Assembly: GCA_965243285.1 (NCBI GenBank)
Contig: OZ251537.1
Span: 1,426,001-1,490,000, forward strand
Direction of reading: 5' to 3'
Origin: JAHRAW01 sp965243285
GTDB taxonomy: Bacteria > Pseudomonadota > Gammaproteobacteria > Arenicellales > Poriferihabitantaceae
DNA length: 64,000 bases
Shown: positions 28,119 through 37,873 of the stretch, one piece after another
How the letters are laid out: the number at the start of each line of letters is the position of its first letter
How positions within the stretch are numbered: the first letter of the stretch is position 1
Position numbers and translations under genes: made by a program
The notes under the pieces: generated by a model
Told to the model about the DNA's origin: nothing
What the model saw: only the letters and a program-made list of their open reading frames with translations
The model's database searches: none

Positions 28119-29489
28119 GATAACAGCCTAGACATCACCGCCCCGGTTTTGCCCGAATCCGTCGCCGACGGGGTGTTGTTAGAGTGGAAAAAACAAGCCG
28201 GCGAACACGCGGCGCGCGATGAGGTTTTGGTGGAGGTGGAGACCGACAAAATCGTGCTCGAAGTGGTGGCGCCGCAAGGCGGCGTGCTGGTCGAGATAAT
28301 CGCCGCCGCCGGCGCCACCGTCACCGGCGGCGAAGTGCTGGCGAAATTTATGCTCGGGGCGGAATCGGCCGACAAATCCGCCGCGTCGTCGGAGGTCGAT
28401 GTGGATGCCGACGCCGACGCAAAAGTCGCCGCCAATACCGACCCGGCAACCACCCAAACCGCCACGCCATTGCTGACCCCAGCGGTGCGTAAACTAGTGA
28501 CGGAATATGATTTGGATGCGACGCGCATCGCCGGCAGCGGGCGCGACGGGCGGGTAACCAAAGAAGATGTGGTCGCCTTCATCGCCGCCCAAGTGACGCC
28601 GGACGCGGCTGCGTTGGAGGCCGAAGCGCCCGCATCGCCGCCCGAATCAGCCGAATCAGCCGAATCAGCCGAATCAGCCCCTGAATCAGCCAAATCGACG
28701 CCAGAATCAGCCAAATCACCCCCCGCCAGCGCCGCAGTCACGCTGCCGCCATCGGCCGCCATCGGCTCAGCCGCCAGCGCCGCCGCCAGCCGCGCCGAAA
28801 GCCGCGAACCCCTAAGCCGCCTGCGCCGCACCATCGCCGCCCGCTTGGTGCAGGCGCAGCAAAACGCCGCCCTGCTCACCACCGTAAACCAGGTCAACAT
28901 GCAGCCGGTGATGGATTTGCGCGCTCGCTGTCGCGACGAATTCGAACAAACCCACGGCGCCCGCCTCGGCTTCATGTCGTTCTTCGTGCGCGCCAGCGTC
29001 GCGGCGTTAGGCAAATTCCCGCATGTCAATGCGCGCCTCGATGGCGATGATTTAATCACGCCGAATTACCACGACATCGGCATCGCCGTCTCGTCGCGGC
29101 GCGGTTTGGTGGTGCCGGTGCTGCGCGATTGCCAGACGCTGGGCTTCGCCGCCATCGAGTCGCAAATCCGCGCCTTCGGCAGCCGCGCCCAAGCCGGCAA
29201 ATTAGGGTTGGATGATCTCAGCGGCGGCACCTTCACCATCACCAACGGCGGCGTTTTCGGCTCGCTGCTCTCCACCCCCATCGTCAATCCGCCGCAAAGC
29301 GCCATCCTCGGCATGCACAAAATCGAGCCACGCCCGGTAGCCGAAGATGGGCAAGTGGTCATCCGCCCGATGATGTACCTCGCGCTCACCTACGACCACC
29401 GCATCATCGACGGCCAAACCGCGGTGCAATTTTTAGTCGCCATCAAGGAATCCCTGGAGGATCCAGCGCGCTTGCTGCTGCAATTGTGA
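28113..29489 (+). CDS. sucB: Dihydrolipoamide succinyltransferase (E2 of 2-OGDH)
   Basis: This 458-residue E2 has an N-terminal lipoyl domain with the lipoylated Lys46 in EVETDKIVLEV, a flexible Glu/Ser/Ala linker, an E3-binding domain (TPAVRKLVTEYDLDATRIAGSG, quoted in part: PAVRKLVTEYDL, GSGRDGRVTKEDV) and a catalytic domain ending with LTYDHRIIDGQTAVQFL (His and Asp of the acyltransferase site). The second linker contains 9-bp repeats encoding ESAESAESAE. It forms an operon with sucA, and its stop overlaps the GTG start of the next methylase gene by 4 bp. Confidence 0.95.
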   Translation: MTDNSLDITAPVLPESVADGVLLEWKKQAGEHAARDEVLVEVETDKIVLEVVAPQGGVLVEIIAAAGATVTGGEVLAKFMLGAESADKSAASSEVDVDADADAKVAANTDPATTQTATPLLTPAVRKLVTEYDLDATRIAGSGRDGRVTKEDVVAFIAAQVTPDAAALEAEAPASPPESAESAESAESAPESAKSTPESAKSPPASAAVTLPPSAAIGSAASAAASRAESREPLSRLRRTIAARLVQAQQNAALLTTVNQVNMQPVMDLRARCRDEFEQTHGARLGFMSFFVRASVAALGKFPHVNARLDGDDLITPNYHDIGIAVSSRRGLVVPVLRDCQTLGFAAIESQIRAFGSRAQAGKLGLDDLSGGTFTITNGGVFGSLLSTPIVNPPQSAILGMHKIEPRPVAEDGQVVIRPMMYLALTYDHRIIDGQTAVQFLVAIKESLEDPARLLLQL

Positions 29490-30669
29490 GCCAGGCGCCC
29501 ACCGCCCACTACAAGGTACGCCACCTCGGCCAAGTTTTCACCCCGCCGACTATAGTCCACCGCATGCTGGCACTGCGTCAGCATAAAACCGGGCCGATAT
29601 TAGAGCCATCGGCTGGCGCTGGGGCATTTTTATCGTGCCTAGAATCCGCTGCCATCGGGCTGGAAATCGACCCCCAAGTGGTAGTGGCGGCCGGCGATGA
29701 TCGGTTAATAGCGGGTGATTTTTTTGCCTATCCCACCGCCCATCGGTTTGCTTCCATCATCGGCAACCCGCCCTATGTGCGTTATCAGGATATAGATAAC
29801 GCCACGAAAACCCGCCTGCCGATGGAATGGTTCGACCGCCGCAGTAATTTATATTTGTTTTTCATCGCCAAATGCATGGCTCACTTAGGCGATGGCGGCG
29901 AGTTGATTTTCATCACCCCGCGGGATTTTCTAAAAGCCACTAGTGCGCGCCTGCTCAATAAAAACCTCCATAGCCAAGGCAGTTTCACCCATTATTACGA
30001 ACTCGGCGATAGCAAAATATTCGATGGATATTCGCCAAATTGCGCGATATGGCGTTGGCAAAAAGGGCGGCGAAACCGCAACATGAAAACCGGTGGTGAT
30101 TTTTGCTATCGAGACGGGCAAATCTGGTTCGGCAGTGATAGCCAAGGAAGGTTGGGCGATGAGTTCGAAGTCAAAGTCGGGGCAGTTAGCGGCGCCGATG
30201 GCATTTTCACCCACCAAAAACATGGCAATGTGGATTTTGTATGCTCGGCCACCCGCCGCCACGGCAACACCAGACGCATGATTTACAACCAAAAAACCCC
30301 CTATCTCGATGCGTATAAAGCCGCATTATTGCACCGCCGCATCCGCCATTTTGACGACAGCAACTGGTGGCAATGGGGCCGCAAATACCACGCCAACCCC
30401 GGCCCAAGAATCTATGTCAACTGCAAAACCCGCCACGCCAAACCCTTTTTCACCCACCCCGCCACCGCCTATGATGGCTCGGTCTTGGCACTCTTCCCAA
30501 AGCCAATATAGATGTCGCCGAAGCCACCGCCAAACTCAACCAAATAGAGTGGGGGAGGATAGGTTTCATGTGCGACGGCCGCCTACTATTCACCCAAAAA
30601 AGCATAGAAAACGCCCCCCTGCTACTACATAATACGCCCGCAAAAATACCCCGCCCCCGCCCCCAATAA
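29486..30669 (+). pseudogene. Eco57I/TaqI-type N6-adenine methylase, frameshifted near the C-terminus
   Basis: A class I SAM methylase begins at GTG 29486, overlapping sucB by 4 bp. It has LGQVFTPPTIVHRML, motif I LEPSAGAGAFL (near residue 37) and catalytic motif IV IIGNPPYVRYQD (NPPY, near 91), typical of TaqI-like and Eco57I-like adenine methylases. The frame stops at 30511 (341 residues), but a one-base shift near CCCAAA (about 30495-30503) would continue NIDVAEATAKLNQIEWGRIG and on to 30669, only 15 bp before mod1. The catalytic domain is intact; only the target-recognition end is displaced, so activity is uncertain. Confidence 0.7.
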
Positions 30670-30683
30670 ACCGCCCAACCGCC

Positions 30684-32750
30684 ATGTCCACCCCCAGCGA
30701 CCACAAACTTCTCGCGGAAACGCTGCTCGGCGTGCTACGCAAAGCCGCGCCGCAGTTGTTCGATGAGGATAATCATCTAGATCGCGCGCATCTGTTCACG
30801 CTATTGGATGATCGTGAGATTGTCCGCACAGCCAAACAAGGCGGCGACGAAAATATTAACACCGCCGAAGCCATTTTTAAGGCATTGCTAAAAAACCCGC
30901 CATGCAAACAGCGGTTCTTTGTTGAAGTCGGTGGTGCCACCGTTTTCAAAGCAAAAGATTTTCGTTTTTTTTTAGAAGAAAACAAGGTAGACAATTCCTT
31001 CACCGTTTATAAAAACCGCATCGGCTTAACCGCCCAAGATAAGTTCATAGAAAATAGCCCAGATGTGGTGCTGTCTTGGCCCTATAAGGATTGCGTGCTA
31101 GCCGGCGGGCAAAGCACAGACGAAGGCACGGATACCTATTATGAATGCAACAAAGATGACGAATACGAAGCAAAAAAATCACCCCGCAAGGAAATTTTCT
31201 TCAATGAAACCCTGGCGCATGATGAAATAAACCGCTTAACTAATAAAAAAGCATTGGTGAACTGGAAAAGACATACCCAAGCCGGCGCAGAGGAAGTCGG
31301 CGAAATAAACCGCGACGAAGGCGGCACAATCCGCGAAAACTTAATCATCAAAGGCAACAATCTGCTGGCATTGCATGCGCTAAAACAGCAATTCGAAGGC
31401 AAGGTTAAATTGATTTATATCGACCCTCCTTATAACACGGGCGGCGACGGTAACATCTTCACCTATAACAATACTTTTAATCATTCGACATGGATGACAT
31501 TCATGAAAAACCGCTTGGAAATAGCCCATGGTTTGTTGCGTAACGATGGTTTTATTGTAATTGCTATCGACCATTCTGAGTTATTTTATTTGGGTGTGTT
31601 GGCGGACGAAATATTTGGAAGAGAAAGTCGATTGGGAATTGTATCAATTGCACATAAACCCGGCGGAGTTCAATTTGCTAAATTTTTTAGCACAAGTAAT
31701 GATTATGCAATCGTATATGCAAAAGAAAAAAAGGTGGCATTTTTTAATAAACCTGCTTTGGATGAAAGTGTTAAAAAAACATTCGAGGAGTTCTCTGATG
31801 ATAAAGGTGGATATAAAGAAGAAAAATTTATGAGGGATTTTGACCCAGACGCTACAAAAGCAAAAAAACCAAAATATTGGTATCCGATATATGTCAGCAA
31901 AGATTTGCTTAATTTGTCATTGAATAAAAAGGAAGGGTACAGTGAAGTATTTCCTATTTCATCTACGAATAGAGAGGTTACATGGAATCAAAAGAAAGAA
32001 ACATTCTTAAAAAATTATCAGGGCGGGGAAGTATTTGCAAAATATAATGATGGGAATTTAAATATTTTAAGAAAAGTCAGAGAAAATCAACCAGTGAAGA
32101 CTCTATGGACAGAAAAAAAATATGATGCGACTTCGCATGGGACAAAGTTATTGACAAAAATATTCGGGAACAGGTCAGATTTTAGCTACCCAAAATCACT
32201 TTACACGGTATTAGATACGCTACAAATAATGACCAACCATGACGACATTATTCTAGATTTTTTCGCTGGGAGTGGAACCACAGCCCATGCGGTGTTAGCA
32301 CTGAACAAGGAAGACGGCGGTAGCCGCCAATTTATTTTAGTGGAGCAGCTGGCTGAACATATTGCGGTTTGCCAAGAGCGAATCACCAAAGTGATTCAGC
32401 ATAGCGGTTGCCAAGTTGATTTCATTTACTGCGAATTGGCGCAATGTAATGAAAAAGCCAAACAACAAATCGCCGCCTGCAAAGACCTGCCAGCGCTAGA
32501 AAAACTATTTGCCAAAATGGACGAGGAATATTTCCTGCATTACAACTTGCGCGTAGCGGAGTTTCGCGAAAAAATCTGCCGAGAGGAGAAGTTTCGCAAT
32601 CTGCCACTGGATAAAATAAAGGAAATATTTGCGGCAATGCTGGATTTAAATCAGTTATATGTACCGCGCAGTGAAATGTCGGATAAGCGCTTCGGCATCA
32701 GCAAAAATGACCAAAAGTACACCATCGATTTTTACGGACAGGGGGAATAG
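30684..32750 (+). CDS. Type III R-M methyltransferase subunit Mod (copy 1)
   Basis: This 688-residue beta-class N6-adenine methyltransferase has motif IV DPPYNTGGDGN at residues 247-257 and motif I DFFAGSGTTAHAV near residue 524, the motif order of type III Mod subunits. The first 250 residues and last 110 are almost identical to copy 2 at 32807, but the middle (about 265-560), including the target-recognition region, differs strongly. Mod recognises the asymmetric site and methylates one strand, and is needed for cleavage with Res. Copy 1 is followed by a short scar of the res start. Confidence 0.93.
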   Translation: MSTPSDHKLLAETLLGVLRKAAPQLFDEDNHLDRAHLFTLLDDREIVRTAKQGGDENINTAEAIFKALLKNPPCKQRFFVEVGGATVFKAKDFRFFLEENKVDNSFTVYKNRIGLTAQDKFIENSPDVVLSWPYKDCVLAGGQSTDEGTDTYYECNKDDEYEAKKSPRKEIFFNETLAHDEINRLTNKKALVNWKRHTQAGAEEVGEINRDEGGTIRENLIIKGNNLLALHALKQQFEGKVKLIYIDPPYNTGGDGNIFTYNNTFNHSTWMTFMKNRLEIAHGLLRNDGFIVIAIDHSELFYLGVLADEIFGRESRLGIVSIAHKPGGVQFAKFFSTSNDYAIVYAKEKKVAFFNKPALDESVKKTFEEFSDDKGGYKEEKFMRDFDPDATKAKKPKYWYPIYVSKDLLNLSLNKKEGYSEVFPISSTNREVTWNQKKETFLKNYQGGEVFAKYNDGNLNILRKVRENQPVKTLWTEKKYDATSHGTKLLTKIFGNRSDFSYPKSLYTVLDTLQIMTNHDDIILDFFAGSGTTAHAVLALNKEDGGSRQFILVEQLAEHIAVCQERITKVIQHSGCQVDFIYCELAQCNEKAKQQIAACKDLPALEKLFAKMDEEYFLHYNLRVAEFREKICREEKFRNLPLDKIKEIFAAMLDLNQLYVPRSEMSDKRFGISKNDQKYTIDFYGQGE

Positions 32751-32753
32751 TCG

Positions 32754-32765
32754 ATGTCACCAACG
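32754..32765 (+). other. Scar of the res start codon between the mod copies
   Basis: After the mod1 stop the sequence GATGTCACCA repeats the one directly after the mod2 stop, where it is the start of res (ATG at 34880). The match ends within about 12 bp. The gap 32751-32806 therefore looks like the junction of a tandem duplication that once placed res next to mod1. Confidence 0.7.
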
Positions 32766-32806
32766 CCTCGATAAATATCCCAACCCATACCCCACCCCCA
32801 ATTATC

Positions 32807-34876
32807 ATGTCCACCCCCAGCGACCACAAACTTCTCGCGGAAACGCTGCTCGGCGTGCTACGCAAAGCCGCGCCGCAGTTGTTCGATGAGGATAATCATC
32901 TAGATCGCGCGCATCTGTTCGCGCTATTGGATGATCGTGAGATTGTCCGCACAGCCAAACAAGGCGGCGACGAAAATATTAACACCGCCGAAGCCATTTT
33001 TACGGCATTGCTAAAAAACCCGCCATGCAAACAGCAGTTCTTTATTGAAGTCGGCGGCGCAACCGTTTTCAAAGCAAAAGATTTTCGTTTCTTTTTAGAA
33101 GAAAACAAGGTGGACAATTCCTTCACCGTTTATAAAAACCGCATCGGCTTAACCGCCCAAGATAAGTTCATAGAAAATAGCCCAGATGTGGTGCTGTCGT
33201 GGCCCTATAAGGATTGCGTGCTAGCCGGCGGCCAAAGCACAGACGAAGGCAAGGACATTTATTATGAAAATAAAAACGGCGAGTACGAATCTGATCAATC
33301 CCCCCGCAAGGAAATCTTCTTCAACGAAACCCTGGCGCATGATGAAATAGATCGCTTAACTAATAAAAAAGCACTGGTGAAGTGGAAGAGATATACCCAA
33401 GCCGGTGCAGAGGAAGTGGGTGAAATAAAACGCGATGAAGGCGGCATAATTCGCGAAAACTTAATCATCAAAGGCAACAATTTGCTGGCATTGCATGCGC
33501 TAAAACAGCAATTCACCGGCAAAATTAAATTGATATACATCGACCCGCCGTATAACACCGGCGGCGATTCATTCAAATACAATGATAATTTCAACCATTC
33601 TACATGGTTAACCTTTATGAAAAACCGGCTAGAATTGGCGAGGGAATTATTGAAAAGAGATGGCGTTATTTTTGTGCAGTGTGATGATAATGAGCAGGCA
33701 TATTTAAAAGTATTGATGGATGAGATTTTTGGCAAGGATTGTTTTGAGACGAACCTATGTGTCAAAATGTCTCATCTTAGTGGCCCCAAAATGGCGCACA
33801 AAGAGAAAAAAATCCCCAAACTAAAAGAATACATATTGATGTATTCAAAAACGCAAGATGTAATACGAATAAAGCCGCAATATATCCAGGTAAGTTGGTA
33901 TGAAGCTTTCAAGGACAGCTGCAAATCATTTATCGATAAGCTTGATAGCCAAAATGATATAAGCAAATGGCGTAAAATCAGCCTGCGTCAAGCATATGAA
34001 AAATTCGGTGTAAATACAGAAGATGCCGATGCTGTTCAAAAATTTAACATGAAACATGCTGAACAAATTTACCAAACGACTTTAAACAGGAGTAAAAATT
34101 ACCCAAGGGAACCGAAAGATACTTTTATAAAAGTTGATGATACGCTAATTATAAATGGTAGAGAGGTGACGCCTTGTTCCCAAAAAATAAGAACCTTTAA
34201 AAATAAAATGAGTCCAGCCGAAGCTGTTGGGGATATTTGGATGGACATCAGAATTAATGCTGTGTTTCATGAGGGAGGCAAAGAAATAAAACTTCGTTTT
34301 GGAAAAAAACCTGAAATGCTGATCAAACGAATCATTGACATGGTCACAATAGAGGGCGATATCGTTTTAGATTTTTTTCTAGGGACTGGCACTTCTTGCG
34401 CAGTGGCACACAAAATGAAGCGACAATATATTGGTATAGAACAACTTGATTATAAAGATGCAAGCAGTATTGATAGATTGAAAAACGTTATCAAAGGTGA
34501 CTCTTCGGGCATTTCTAAAGATGTTGACTGGAAAAACGGCGGCAATTTCATTTACTGCGAATTGGCGCAATGGAATGAAAAAGCCAAACAACAAATCGTC
34601 GCCTGTAAAGACTTGCCAGCGCTGGAAAAACTATTTGCCAAAATGGACGAGGAATATTTCCTGCATTACAACATGCGCGTAGCGGAGTTTCGCGAAAAAA
34701 TCTGTAAAGAGGAGAAGTTTCGCAATCTGCCACTGGATAAAATAAAGGAAATATTTGCGGCAATGCTGGATTTAAATCAGTTATATGTACCGCGCAGTGA
34801 AATGTCGGATAAGCGCTTCGGCATCAGCAAAAATGACCAAAAGTACACCATCGATTTTTACGGCATGGAGGAATAG
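32807..34876 (+). CDS. Type III R-M methyltransferase subunit Mod (copy 2)
   Basis: This 689-residue Mod has motif IV DPPYNTGGDSF at about residues 247-257 and motif I DFFLGTGTSCAVAH near 521. Its N- and C-terminal blocks match copy 1 nearly residue for residue, whereas the central block (MSHLSGPKMAHKEKK, KISLRQAYEKFGVNTED) is unrelated, so a different recognition sequence is expected. The divergent centre is AT-rich compared with the flanks. It is followed after 3 bp by res and is the copy in the standard mod-res operon position. Confidence 0.93.
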   Translation: MSTPSDHKLLAETLLGVLRKAAPQLFDEDNHLDRAHLFALLDDREIVRTAKQGGDENINTAEAIFTALLKNPPCKQQFFIEVGGATVFKAKDFRFFLEENKVDNSFTVYKNRIGLTAQDKFIENSPDVVLSWPYKDCVLAGGQSTDEGKDIYYENKNGEYESDQSPRKEIFFNETLAHDEIDRLTNKKALVKWKRYTQAGAEEVGEIKRDEGGIIRENLIIKGNNLLALHALKQQFTGKIKLIYIDPPYNTGGDSFKYNDNFNHSTWLTFMKNRLELARELLKRDGVIFVQCDDNEQAYLKVLMDEIFGKDCFETNLCVKMSHLSGPKMAHKEKKIPKLKEYILMYSKTQDVIRIKPQYIQVSWYEAFKDSCKSFIDKLDSQNDISKWRKISLRQAYEKFGVNTEDADAVQKFNMKHAEQIYQTTLNRSKNYPREPKDTFIKVDDTLIINGREVTPCSQKIRTFKNKMSPAEAVGDIWMDIRINAVFHEGGKEIKLRFGKKPEMLIKRIIDMVTIEGDIVLDFFLGTGTSCAVAHKMKRQYIGIEQLDYKDASSIDRLKNVIKGDSSGISKDVDWKNGGNFIYCELAQWNEKAKQQIVACKDLPALEKLFAKMDEEYFLHYNMRVAEFREKICKEEKFRNLPLDKIKEIFAAMLDLNQLYVPRSEMSDKRFGISKNDQKYTIDFYGMEE

Positions 34877-34879
34877 ACG

Positions 34880-37708
34880 ATGTCACCACAAAATAACCCG
34901 ATATGGCATGGCGATAGCAAGCTCTGCGATCAAATCGGCGCGAAAGCTTATGAGTTTGGGATCACCAAGCCTGAGGTGCCGAATTATGTAACCGACAACC
35001 TCCGTCATGAATTGTTTGAATGGCAAGAAAGGGCGCTAACCAATTTTTTGTCCTATCAAGAAATCAAAGATAAGGAACATGCCCATACCCCCACCCACTT
35101 GCTATTCAACATGGCGACCGGCAGCGGCAAAACGCTGCTGATGGCGGCGCTGATGTTGCATTACTATAATGAAGGCTATCGACATTTTATTTTTTTCGTC
35201 AACCGCAACAATATTGTCGATAAAACCGAGAATAATTTTCTACACGCCACGCATAACAAGTATCTTTTTGCCGCGCCAATTATGATTCACGGCAAACCCG
35301 TGCCTATCAAATCGGTACAAGCATTCAGCGACAATCCAAGATGCATTGAAATTCATTTCACCAGCATCCAAAAATTGCACAATGATATTCATGTGGCGCA
35401 TGAAAATCGCAACACTTTACATGATTTGCATAAGCGCGATTTAGTCTTGCTGGCAGATGAAGCGCACCATCTAAATGCCGACACCCAAATCAAAAACCAA
35501 AAAAAAGTACCTTCTACCGGCGGCGAAATTACTGGCAAGACCGCGGAAAAAGAAGCGGAACGGTGGGGATGGGAGCACACAACCATAACCCTGCTGCTGA
35601 ATAAAAATAACGCCGGAGCTCATAAAAACAAAAATGTGTTGTTGGAATTCACCGCCACCATCCCGGACAATGCGGCGGTGCAAAATAAATATCGCGATAA
35701 AATCATCTATGAGTTTCCGCTCAAGGAATTTTTGCGCGCCGGCTACACCAAACAAATCAACCTAATTTCATCCAACCTGACAAAAAAGGAACGCATTCTG
35801 CAAGCGCTGATTTTTAACTGGTATCGCCATAGAATCGCCTTCAAACACGGTATTCCTAATTTCAAGCCGGTGATTCTCTTTCGTAGCAAAACCATTGTCG
35901 AATCTAAGCAAGATTATGCTGATTTTTTAGCGATTACAGAAAAAGTCAAAGCCGATGATTTCAAGTTTTTAAAAGAATTCGAAAAAAGAATCGCCACCAC
36001 ATCGAGTCTGTACGAACGCGGTAAATCACGCACCGAGCAAGTATTGCAGTACATTAAAAGCGAAAACATTTCATTCAATGAAATTGCCCATTTCATACAA
36101 ACCAATTTCATCGAACGCTATACCATCATCACCAATTCAAAAACCAACAAAACTAAAAAAGAGCAAACCGACGATGTTCAAGAAGCATTGTTGAATAATT
36201 TGGAGCACCCTAATAACTACATCCGCGCTATTTTCACCGTGGCGCGGTTGACCGAAGGCTGGGATGTTTTAAATTTATTCGACATCGTGCGCCTCAGTGC
36301 AGGGCAAAATTCTGGCGGCAGCACCAAGAAAATAGCCCCCGCCACGGTGCAAGAAAAGCAACTTATCGGTCGCGGCGTGCGCTATTTTCCGTTTGCGTAC
36401 GCTGAGAAAATAAAAAATAAACGTAAATTTGACGATGATCTTGACCACGAATTGCGAATACTGGAGGAATTGTTTTATTACTCCGACAAAGAATCAGAAT
36501 ATATTGCCGATTTAAAAAAGGCATTGCGCGAAGATGGTTATATCGATGACGAAAAACAAACGCAAATATTTCATCTGAAAGATGATTTTAAGCAAACGGA
36601 TTTTTTCAAGACCGCAAAAATTTGGTACAACAAACAACAAGATAATACTGAGCGTAAAACAAAAAAACTAAGTGACTGGAATATTTCGGTTGAATACACC
36701 GTGTCGTCGGCGGAATTGGTCGAGGAATTTGGGCTGAGTTCGCACAGCAATGAATCGCAACCTGCAAGGTTGAAAATTACCGAAGACTACAAGAATGTAA
36801 AATGGTTTTGCAAAGATATTGAACGACATATTTTCCAAAAAGCCGTCAACCAAATGGCGCAAGAAAATAATTCAATTTTTCGTTTTGAAAACATGTCAAA
36901 GCACTTTTCCATCAGCACTATGAAAGATTTCCAAAAATCGGCGGTTCTCAATGATTGTTATTTAAAAATACGCATAGGTGAAAAATATAGCGCTGGCGAA
37001 AATCCGATGCAAAATGTTCCCGCTGAACATAAACTCATCGCCACCAAGTTATTTTTGCGTAAACTGGAGACTGAATTACACGACAAAATACCGGAAAAAA
37101 TAGGTAGTGAATTTGAAGAGGGTAAATTCAAAGATTTTTTCGGTGGCATAAAAGAAAAAACGGTTGACAAGACAGTATACGAAAACAACCGGCATATCGC
37201 CGAGCAAGTGAAAGAAGAATCATGGTATGTATTGAATGATTTTGTCGGCACTTCCGAAGAGCAAGAGTTTGTAAAATTTTTCAGTGTCGAAGTCGATGAA
37301 CTCAAAAAAATATACCGCGATGTTTATCTGCTGCGTAATGAAGAGGTTTATAAAATTTATAATTTTAAAGATGGCGTTGGCTTTCAACCCGATTTTCTGC
37401 TGTTTCTTACCGGGAAAAACGGACCTGCTATGCATTATCAAATTTACATTGAGCCCAAAGGCAATCAATGGATGGACAAAGACGGATCTTTTAAACACGC
37501 CAAAGAAGGTTGGAAGGAAAATTTTCTGGAAGAAATAACAGAGCGCTATGGTATCGATGGCAGCAAAGAAGATATTTTGCGCCTTGAAAATACTCAATAT
37601 CGATTGATTGGCTTGCCATTTTTCAATAAAGATAACAACGATCGATTTGAAAAGGGCTTTAATAAACTCCACGCGCTAAAAACACCCAAACCATCAGCCA
37701 AAAAGTAG
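34880..37708 (+). CDS. Type III restriction enzyme Res subunit
   Basis: This 942-residue superfamily 2 ATPase-nuclease has Walker A MATGSGKTLLM at residues 78-88, DEAH box LLADEAHHL near 191-198, and motif VI region LIGRGVRYFPF; the C-terminal PD-(D/E)XK-type nuclease shows QPDFLLFL near 834 and IYIEPKGNQW (ExK) near 856. With Mod it forms the type III complex that cleaves DNA between two inversely oriented unmethylated sites. It is intact and translationally close to mod2. One Res is expected to serve either Mod copy, since the shared Mod ends probably hold the Res contacts (inference). Confidence 0.94.
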   Translation: MSPQNNPIWHGDSKLCDQIGAKAYEFGITKPEVPNYVTDNLRHELFEWQERALTNFLSYQEIKDKEHAHTPTHLLFNMATGSGKTLLMAALMLHYYNEGYRHFIFFVNRNNIVDKTENNFLHATHNKYLFAAPIMIHGKPVPIKSVQAFSDNPRCIEIHFTSIQKLHNDIHVAHENRNTLHDLHKRDLVLLADEAHHLNADTQIKNQKKVPSTGGEITGKTAEKEAERWGWEHTTITLLLNKNNAGAHKNKNVLLEFTATIPDNAAVQNKYRDKIIYEFPLKEFLRAGYTKQINLISSNLTKKERILQALIFNWYRHRIAFKHGIPNFKPVILFRSKTIVESKQDYADFLAITEKVKADDFKFLKEFEKRIATTSSLYERGKSRTEQVLQYIKSENISFNEIAHFIQTNFIERYTIITNSKTNKTKKEQTDDVQEALLNNLEHPNNYIRAIFTVARLTEGWDVLNLFDIVRLSAGQNSGGSTKKIAPATVQEKQLIGRGVRYFPFAYAEKIKNKRKFDDDLDHELRILEELFYYSDKESEYIADLKKALREDGYIDDEKQTQIFHLKDDFKQTDFFKTAKIWYNKQQDNTERKTKKLSDWNISVEYTVSSAELVEEFGLSSHSNESQPARLKITEDYKNVKWFCKDIERHIFQKAVNQMAQENNSIFRFENMSKHFSISTMKDFQKSAVLNDCYLKIRIGEKYSAGENPMQNVPAEHKLIATKLFLRKLETELHDKIPEKIGSEFEEGKFKDFFGGIKEKTVDKTVYENNRHIAEQVKEESWYVLNDFVGTSEEQEFVKFFSVEVDELKKIYRDVYLLRNEEVYKIYNFKDGVGFQPDFLLFLTGKNGPAMHYQIYIEPKGNQWMDKDGSFKHAKEGWKENFLEEITERYGIDGSKEDILRLENTQYRLIGLPFFNKDNNDRFEKGFNKLHALKTPKPSAKK

Positions 37709-37873
37709 ATGCGGCGAATGCGTCGGTGGTTATGATGCGGCTGGAGGGCGATGCACTAGATTCGCCCGTTAAATGATTGCTAAATCGTTGCTAAATCGAC
37801 TGATTCTCTCGATTCGCTTAAATCCCCACCCATGCCCATCCACCCATGAAACCCGCCCATCCGCTCGCCTACC

